Of a stretch of 64,000 bases of DNA, positions 58,401 to 64,000 are shown one piece after another. The notes beneath the pieces were generated by a model. It ran no database searches. It saw only the letters and a program-made list of their open reading frames with translations, and was not told the DNA's origin. Origin of the DNA: Rhizoclosmatium globosum. Taxonomy: Eukaryota > Chytridiomycota > Chytridiomycetes > Chytridiales > Chytriomycetaceae. The first letter of the stretch is position 1. The number at the start of each line of letters is the position of its first letter. A program made the translations under genes and the position numbers. Location: assembly GCA_002104985.1 (NCBI GenBank), contig MCGO01000039.1, forward strand, positions 124,001 through 188,000, in the 5' to 3' direction.

Positions 58401-61400
58401 AATACGTGTTGCTGTGAATTCCCGAATCTGGTTCTGTTCCACTTTTTTTACTTCTTATTGCTGAATGTACTGAGAAACTAGATTGCGCAAAGTTTGGAGC
58501 TCCTAAATCTTGCGGATCAGTGTGAATGTGTGTTTTGGCTTGAATACGTGTTGCTGTGAATTCCCGAATCTGGTTCTGTTCCACTTTTTTTACTTCTTAT
58601 TGCTGAATGTACGAGAAACTAGTTGGCGCAAAGTTTGGAGGTCCTAAATCTTGCGGATCAGTGTGAATGTGTGTTTTGGCTTGAATACGTGTTGTTGTGA
58701 ATTCCCGAATCTGGTTCTGTTCCACTTTTTTTACTTCTTATTGCTGAATGTACCAAGAAACTAGTTGGCGCAAAGTTTGGAGGTCCTAAATCTTGCGGAT
58801 CAGTGTGAATGTGTGTTTTGGCTTGAATACGTGTTGCTGTAAATTCCCGAATCTGGTTCTGTTCCACTTTTTTTACTTCTTATTGCTGAATGTACCAGAA
58901 ACTAGTTGGCGCAAAGTTTGGAGGTCCTAAATCTTGCGGATCAGTGTGAATGTGTGTTTTGGCTTGAATACGTGTTGCTGTGAATTCCCGAATCTGGTTC
59001 TGTTCCACTTTTTTTACTTCTTATTGCTGAATGTACTGAGAAACTAGATTGCGCAAAGTTTGGAGGTCCTAAATCTTGCGGATCAGTGTGAATGTGTGTT
59101 TTGGCTTGAATACGTGTTGTTGTGAATTCCCGAATCTGGTTCTGTTCCACTTTTTTTACTTCTTATTGCTGAATGTACTGAGAAACTAGTTGGCGCAAAG
59201 TTTGGAGGTCCTAAATCTTGCGGATCAGTGTGAATGTGTGTTTTGGCTTGAATACGTGTTGCTGTGAATTCCCGAATCTGGTTCTGTTCCACTTTTTTTA
59301 CTTCTTATTGCTGAATGTACTGAGAAACTAGATTGCGCAAAGTTTGGAGCTCCTAAATCTTGCGGATCAGTGTGAATGTGTGTTTTGGCTTGAATACGTG
59401 TTGTTGTGAATTCCCGAATCTGGTTCTGTTCCACTTTTTTTACTTCTTATTGCTGAATGTACTGAGAAACTAGTTGGCGCAAAGTTTGGAGGTCCTAAAT
59501 CTTGCGGATCAGTGTGAATGTGTGTTTTGGCTTGAATACGTGTTGTTGTGAATTCCCGAATCTGGTTCTGTTCCACTTTTTTTACTTCTTATTGCTGAAT
59601 GTACTGAGAAACTAGTTGGCGCAAAGTTTGGAGGTCCTAAATCTTGCGGATCAGTGTGAATGTGTGTTTTGGCTTGAATACGTGTTGCTGTGAATTCCCG
59701 AATCTGGTTCTGTTCCACTTTTTTTACTTCTTATTGCTGAATGTACTGAGAAACTAGATTGCGCAAAGTTTGGAGCTCCTAAATCTTGCGGATCAGTGTG
59801 AATGTGTGTTTTGGCTTGAATACGTGTTGTTGTGAATTCCCGAATCTGGTTCTGTTCCACTTTTTTTACTTCTTATTGCTGAATGTACTGAGAAACTAGT
59901 TGGCGCAAAGTTTGGAGGTCCTAAATCTTGCGGATCAGTGTGAATGTGTGTTTTGGCTTGAATACGTGTTGTTGTGAATTCCCGAATCTGGTTCTGTTCC
60001 ACTTTTTTTACTTCTTATTGCTGAATGTACCAAGAAACTAGATTGCGCAAAGTTTGGAGCTCCTAAATCTTGCGGATCAGTGTGAATGTGTGTTTTGGCT
60101 TGAATACGTGTTGTTGTGAATTCCCGAATCTGGTTCTGTTCCACTTTTTTTACTTCTTATTGCTGAATGTACTGAGAAACTAGTTGGCGCAAAGTTTGGA
60201 GGTCCTAAATCTTGCGGATCAGTGTGAATGTGTGTTTTGGCTTGAATACGTGTTGTTGTGAATTCCCGAATCTGGTTCTGTTCCACTTTTTTTACTTCTT
60301 ATTGCTGAATGTACTGAGAAACTAGTTGGCGCAAAGTTTGGAGGTCCTAAATCTTGCGGATCAGTGTGAATGTGTGTTTTGGCTTGAATACGTGTTGTTG
60401 TGAATTCCCGAATCTGGTTCTGTTCCACTTTTTTTACTTCTTATTGCTGAATGTACCAAGAAACTAGATTGCGCAAAGTTTGGAGGTCCTAAATCTTGCG
60501 GATCAGTGTGAATGTGTGTTTTGGCTTGAATACGTGTTGTTGTGAATTCCCGAATCTGGTTCTGTTCCACTTTTTTTACTTCTTATTGCTGAATGTACCA
60601 AGAAACTAGATTGCGCAAAGTTTGGAGCTCCTAAATCTTGCGGATCAGTGTGAATGTGTATTTTGGCTTGAATACGTGTTGTTGTGAATTCCCGAATCTG
60701 GTTCTGTTCCACTTTTTTTACTTCTTATTGCTGAATGTACTGAGAAACTAGTTGGCGCAAAGTTTGGAGGTCCTAAATCTTGCGGATCAGTGTGAATGTG
60801 TGTTTTGGCTTGAATACGTGTTGCTGTGAATTCCCGAATCTGGTTCTGTTCCACTTTTTTTACTTCTTATTGCTGAATGTACTGAGAAACTAGATTGCGC
60901 AAAGTTTGGAGCTCCTAAATCTTGCGGATCAGTGTGAATGTGTGTTTTGGCTTGAATACGTGTTGCTGTAAATTCCCGAATCTGGTTCTGTTCCACTTTT
61001 TTTACTTCTTATTGCTGAATGTACCAAGAAACTAGTTGGCGCAAAGTTTGGAGGTCCTAAATCTTGCGGATCAGTGTGAATGTGTGTTTTGGCTTGAATA
61101 CGTGTTGCTGTAAATTCCCGAATCTGGTTCTGTTCCACTTTTTTTACTTCTTATTGCTGAATGTACCAAGAAACTAGTTGGCGCAAAGTTTGGAGGTCCT
61201 AAATCTTGCGGATCAGTGTGAATGTGTGTTTTGGCTTGAATACGTGTTGCTGTGAATTCCCGAATCTGGTTCTGTTCCACTTTTTTTACTTCTTATTGCT
61301 GAATGTACTGAGAAACTAGATTGCGCAAAGTTTGGAGCTCCTAAATCTTGCGGATCAGTGTGAATGTGTGTTTTGGCTTGAATACGTGTTGTTGTGAATT

Positions 61401-62475
61401 CCCGAATCTGGTTCTGTTCCACTTTTTTTACTTCTTATTGCTGAATGTACTGAGAAACTAGTTGGCGCAAAGTTTGGAGGTCCTAAATCTTGCGGATCAG
61501 TGTGAATGTGTGTTTTGGCTTGAATACGTGTTGTTGTGAATTCCCGAATCTGGTTCTGTTCCACTTTTTTTACTTCTTATTGCTGAATGTACTGAGAAAC
61601 TAGTTGGCGCAAAGTTTGGAGGTCCTAAATCTTGCGGATCAGTGTGAATGTGTGTTTTGGCTTGAATACGTGTTGTTGTGAATTCCCGAATCTGGTTCTG
61701 TTCCACTTTTTTTACTTCTTATTGCTGAATGTACCAAGAAACTAGATTGCGCAAAGTTTGGAGGTCCTAAATCTTGCGGATCAGTGTGAATGTGTGTTTT
61801 GGCTTGAATACGTGTTGTTGTGAATTCCCGAATCTGGTTCTGTTCCACTTTTTTTACTTCTTATTGCTGAATGTACCAAGAAACTAGATTGCGCAAAGTT
61901 TGGAGGTCCTAAATCTTGCGGATCAGTGTGAATGTGTGTTTTGGCTTGAATACGTGTTGCTGTGAATTCCCGAATCTGGTTCTGTTCCACTTTTTTTACT
62001 TCTTATTGCTGAATGTACTGAGAAACTAGTTGGCGCAAAGTTTGGAGGTCCTAAATCTTGCGGATCAGTGTGAATGTGTGTTTTGGCTTGAATACGTGTT
62101 GCTGTGAATTCCCGAATCTGGTTCTGTTCCACTTTTTTTACTTCTTATTGCTGAATGTACCAAGAAACTAGTTGGCGCAAAGTTTGGAGGTCCTAAATCT
62201 TGCGGATCAGTGTGAATGTGTGTTTTGGCTTGAATACGTGTTATCGAATCTGGTTCTGTTCCACTTTTTTTACTTCTTATTGCTGAATGTACTCAGAAAC
62301 TAGATTGCGCAAAGTTTGGAGCTCCTAAATCTTGCGGATCAGTGTGAATGTGTGTTTTGGCTTGAATACGTGTTGTTGTGAATTCCCGAATCTGGTTCTG
62401 TTCCACTTTTTTTACTTCTTATTGCTGAATGTACTCAGAAACTAGATTGCGCAAAGTTTGGAGGTCCTAAATCTT
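37471..62475. repeat. Satellite array, about 176 copies of a 142-bp monomer
   Basis: Head-to-tail copies of one monomer run for about 25 kb without interruption. The monomer is about 40% GC and contains a GAATTC site, a run of seven to eight T, and the conserved strings CGGATCAGTGTGAATGTG and GGCTTGAATACGTGTTG. Copies are nearly identical. Differences concentrate at four places: CTGAG or CCAAG before AAACTAG; AGATTGCGC or AGTTGGCGC; GGAGC or GGAGG before TCC; GTTGC or GTTGT before TGTG. A 143-bp version has TTTTTGCTGGC for TGTTTTGGC. The outermost copies are degenerate: the last full ones carry CTCAG, and one near 62242 has lost part of the GCTGTGAATTCCC segment. Because 142 is not a multiple of three, no long protein is encoded. 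Confidence 0.98.
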
Positions 62476-63355
62476 GAGAACCAAAAAAGTAAAAGATACT
62501 CAGAAAAGCTCAAGACGTCAGCGTGAATTGAACTGCTGAGTACTGGCCCAGCACTTTACAAAATCACTAACGTCCTTCCTCAAATGTTTTAATCTTCACA
62601 AAATGGGTGGATAGCTAATTGTAAAGGTCTTAAAAGGACTTATGGAGTTTTAATAAATGATAAATATGTATCATAGAACAAGAATTTCATTATTTACATT
62701 GCCATGGCAGTGGTGCAGTGAAGATGTAGTTTTGGTGCCAAAACCAACCGAATTGCTCCATTTTCTTGTGAATTACCGACCTCCTGCAAGTCTTGTGGAT
62801 GAATTTAGGTTTGGTGTTTTGATATCCTATTCTTGCACATGCTATCTCCGAGTCACAAACGGTTGTGTTATTTTATTTGAATGTTTTTGTGATTTTCTCT
62901 CACTGGGTTTATTATTTTTCTTGGCAAATTAGAAGCCTCTCAGCACTATCGGGTTGGTAGAGATGAACAAGCATAAGTAGTAATCAACTTTTATTATTGC
63001 AACCGTCTAAAGACAAGTTCCCCTGAAGGTGCCACAGGAGAACAGAAGAAAAAAGGAACCCAAACTATAGAGTTAGAAAAACAGAGAGGAGGTTATCTTT
63101 TTGCCGTCTGAAGAAAGAGCCAGTATCCCAAGGCAACAGAGATACAGCCATGAACAAAAAAGGAAAGAAAGGAAAGAAAGGAGGGAGTGAACAAAATTTG
63201 CCGTCTGAAGATCAGAAACCAAGGTACAAGGCAACAGTACCTTGGTTGAGAAGATAGAGAGGGAGAAGATGGTCGGTGGGGGAAAAACAAGAGGGAACAG
63301 AGGAAAAAATAAAGTGGGGCAGAGAGGTATCCCCAGTGGAAAACAATGAGACGCT
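62476..63355. other. Region without recognisable gene beside the satellite
   Basis: AT-rich sequence of 880 bp. A plus-strand frame of 91 codons (62657-62932) has no family feature and no splice context. From 63050 on it is purine-rich on the plus strand (AGAA/GGAA tracts), probably the 3' UTR of the minus-strand lyase gene. CCGTCTGAAGA occurs twice, at 63103 and 63201, as a short direct repeat. Confidence 0.5.
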
Positions 63356-64000
63356 TTAAGCGATAGTCTTCTTCTTCTTGGAAGCAGGGTAGAAGGACTC
63401 GGCCGAGTCAAGAGCAGCCTTCAAGTCATCCAACAAGTCCTCAATATCCTCAATACCAACACACAAGCGAATCAAGTCATCTGGCAAGGCGCGAGCTTTA
63501 CGGACTTCGGCAGGAATTGAAGCGTGAGACATGTTACATGGCATACTGGTTGTTATCGAGTTAGATTGTAACCACCCACAAAAGTTAACTATTCAACTCA
63601 CCTAATCAAACTGTTGACACATCCAAAACTAACACTGATACCCCAAACTTTACAAGCCTCGACGATGCGTTCACTCTTGCTCACGTCTCCCGTCACGAAA
63701 CTCAAAACAGCACCAGCTCCTTTCGCCATGCTCATGTGGAGCTTCTTTTGTGGGTGCGAGTCGAGTCCGGGGTAGTAGACAGTGAAGCCAGAGGACTCAA
63801 GGAACTCGGCAATCTTTTCAGCGTTCTGCTGTTGGCGCTCCAAACGAAGGGAGAGAGTCTTGATTCCACGGAGGAGGAGGTACGAGTCGAAGGGAGCGAG
63901 GCCGCAACCAATTGAGTTGATGATGAAGTAGATTCGCTGAGTTGGGTGTTAGTGTGTGAGGAAGGGGTGCAGGTTGAGGTGGCAACATACGTCAGCGACA
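63356..64000 (-). CDS. STR3: Cystathionine beta-lyase, C-terminal part (cut by window edge)
   Basis: Three exons are visible, 64000-63991 (partial), 63936-63602 and 63545-63356; the N-terminal half lies outside the window. The product reads RIYFIINSIGCGLAPFDSYL, LLLRGIKTLSLRLERQQQNA, FTVYYPGLDSHPQKKLHMSM, WGISVSFGCVNSLISMPCNM and ALPDDLIRLCVGIEDIEDLL. These are the C-terminal landmarks of the Cys/Met-metabolism PLP enzymes; the LIRLCVGIED strand carries the substrate-carboxylate-binding Arg. The detail fits fungal cystathionine beta-lyase (Str3), which splits cystathionine to homocysteine, pyruvate and ammonia. The PLP-binding lysine lies upstream of the edge. The end, ASKKKKTIA, is unusual and not a clear peroxisomal signal. 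Confidence 0.88.

Noticed and set aside
37383..62132. Hundreds of near-identical minus-strand open frames of 69 to 163 codons starting MEQNQIREF
   Set aside because: They repeat with the 142-bp satellite. Since 142 is not divisible by three, the frame shifts each copy and stops follow; they are by-products of the repeat, not genes.
37471..62475. CENP-B box or CRISPR array in the satellite
   Set aside because: No match to the YTTCGTTGGAARCGGGA box was found, and there are no unique spacers between repeats as a CRISPR array requires.
62500..62580. tRNA-like sequence on the minus strand (GCTGGGCCAGTACTCAGC stem, TTCAATTC)
   Set aside because: The possible anticodon loop lacks U33 and the T-stem and acceptor stem do not pair, so no cloverleaf forms.
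62657..62932. 91-codon plus-strand frame after the satellite
   Set aside because: No recognisable domain, poor start context and AT-rich composition; likely chance.

Overview
The window comes from a compact eukaryotic nuclear genome, most likely a zoosporic (flagellated) fungus of the Chytridiomycota type. Genes lie 40 to 300 bp apart on both strands and are cut by GT-AG introns that are mostly 45 to 60 bp long. Fungal-type proteins (a cystathionine beta-lyase, a Nud1/Cdc11-like scaffold, an F-BAR/SH3 protein, a GPI-anchored GH26-like enzyme) sit beside proteins tied to motile flagella (SPAG17/PF6 and a C22orf23/UPF0193 homologue). Plant-style leucine-rich repeats behind an F-box also fit a chytrid. 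Species and chromosome cannot be read from the sequence.

Positions 447-36306 are gene dense. In order: F-box/LRR protein (-), TauD-like dioxygenase (-), small membrane protein (+), RNase P/MRP subunit POP7/Rpp20 (-), patatin-like lipase (-), UPF0193 protein (-), ESCRT-III CHMP1/Did2 (-), DHHC palmitoyltransferase (+), cyclic-nucleotide-binding ion channel (-), GH26-like GPI protein (-), mitochondrial ribosomal protein uL14m (+), NudC (+), small membrane protein (-), Nud1/Cdc11-like LRR protein (-), SPAG17/PF6 (+), ribosomal protein eL19 (-), coiled-coil protein (-), MAF1 (-), F-BAR/SH3 protein (-), lysyl-tRNA synthetase (+) with an apparent alternative mitochondrial leader exon, TMEM198-like protein (+), small two-helix membrane protein (+) and a twin-CX9C protein (-). 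I rebuilt the exon structures by hand; in nearly all genes the reading phase is preserved through every junction and the joined product has the length expected of its family.

Positions 36439-37303 look like a non-autonomous DNA transposon, with 15-bp terminal inverted repeats and a perfect 9-bp target duplication. Positions 37471-62475 are one uninterrupted satellite array of about 176 copies of a 142-bp monomer. After about 0.9 kb without a recognisable gene, the window ends inside a cystathionine beta-lyase gene (-).

The genes form no operon-like system, but themes recur: flagellum and spindle pole (SPAG17, UPF0193, Nud1-like, NudC), membrane traffic and cytokinesis (CHMP1, F-BAR, DHHC), RNA polymerase III output (MAF1, POP7) and translation (eL19, uL14m, LysRS). 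The points most worth following are the satellite and what its variant sites say about the assembly, the transposon beside it, the dual-targeted LysRS locus and the ion channel with a non-GYG pore. I saw no clearly new multi-gene system.
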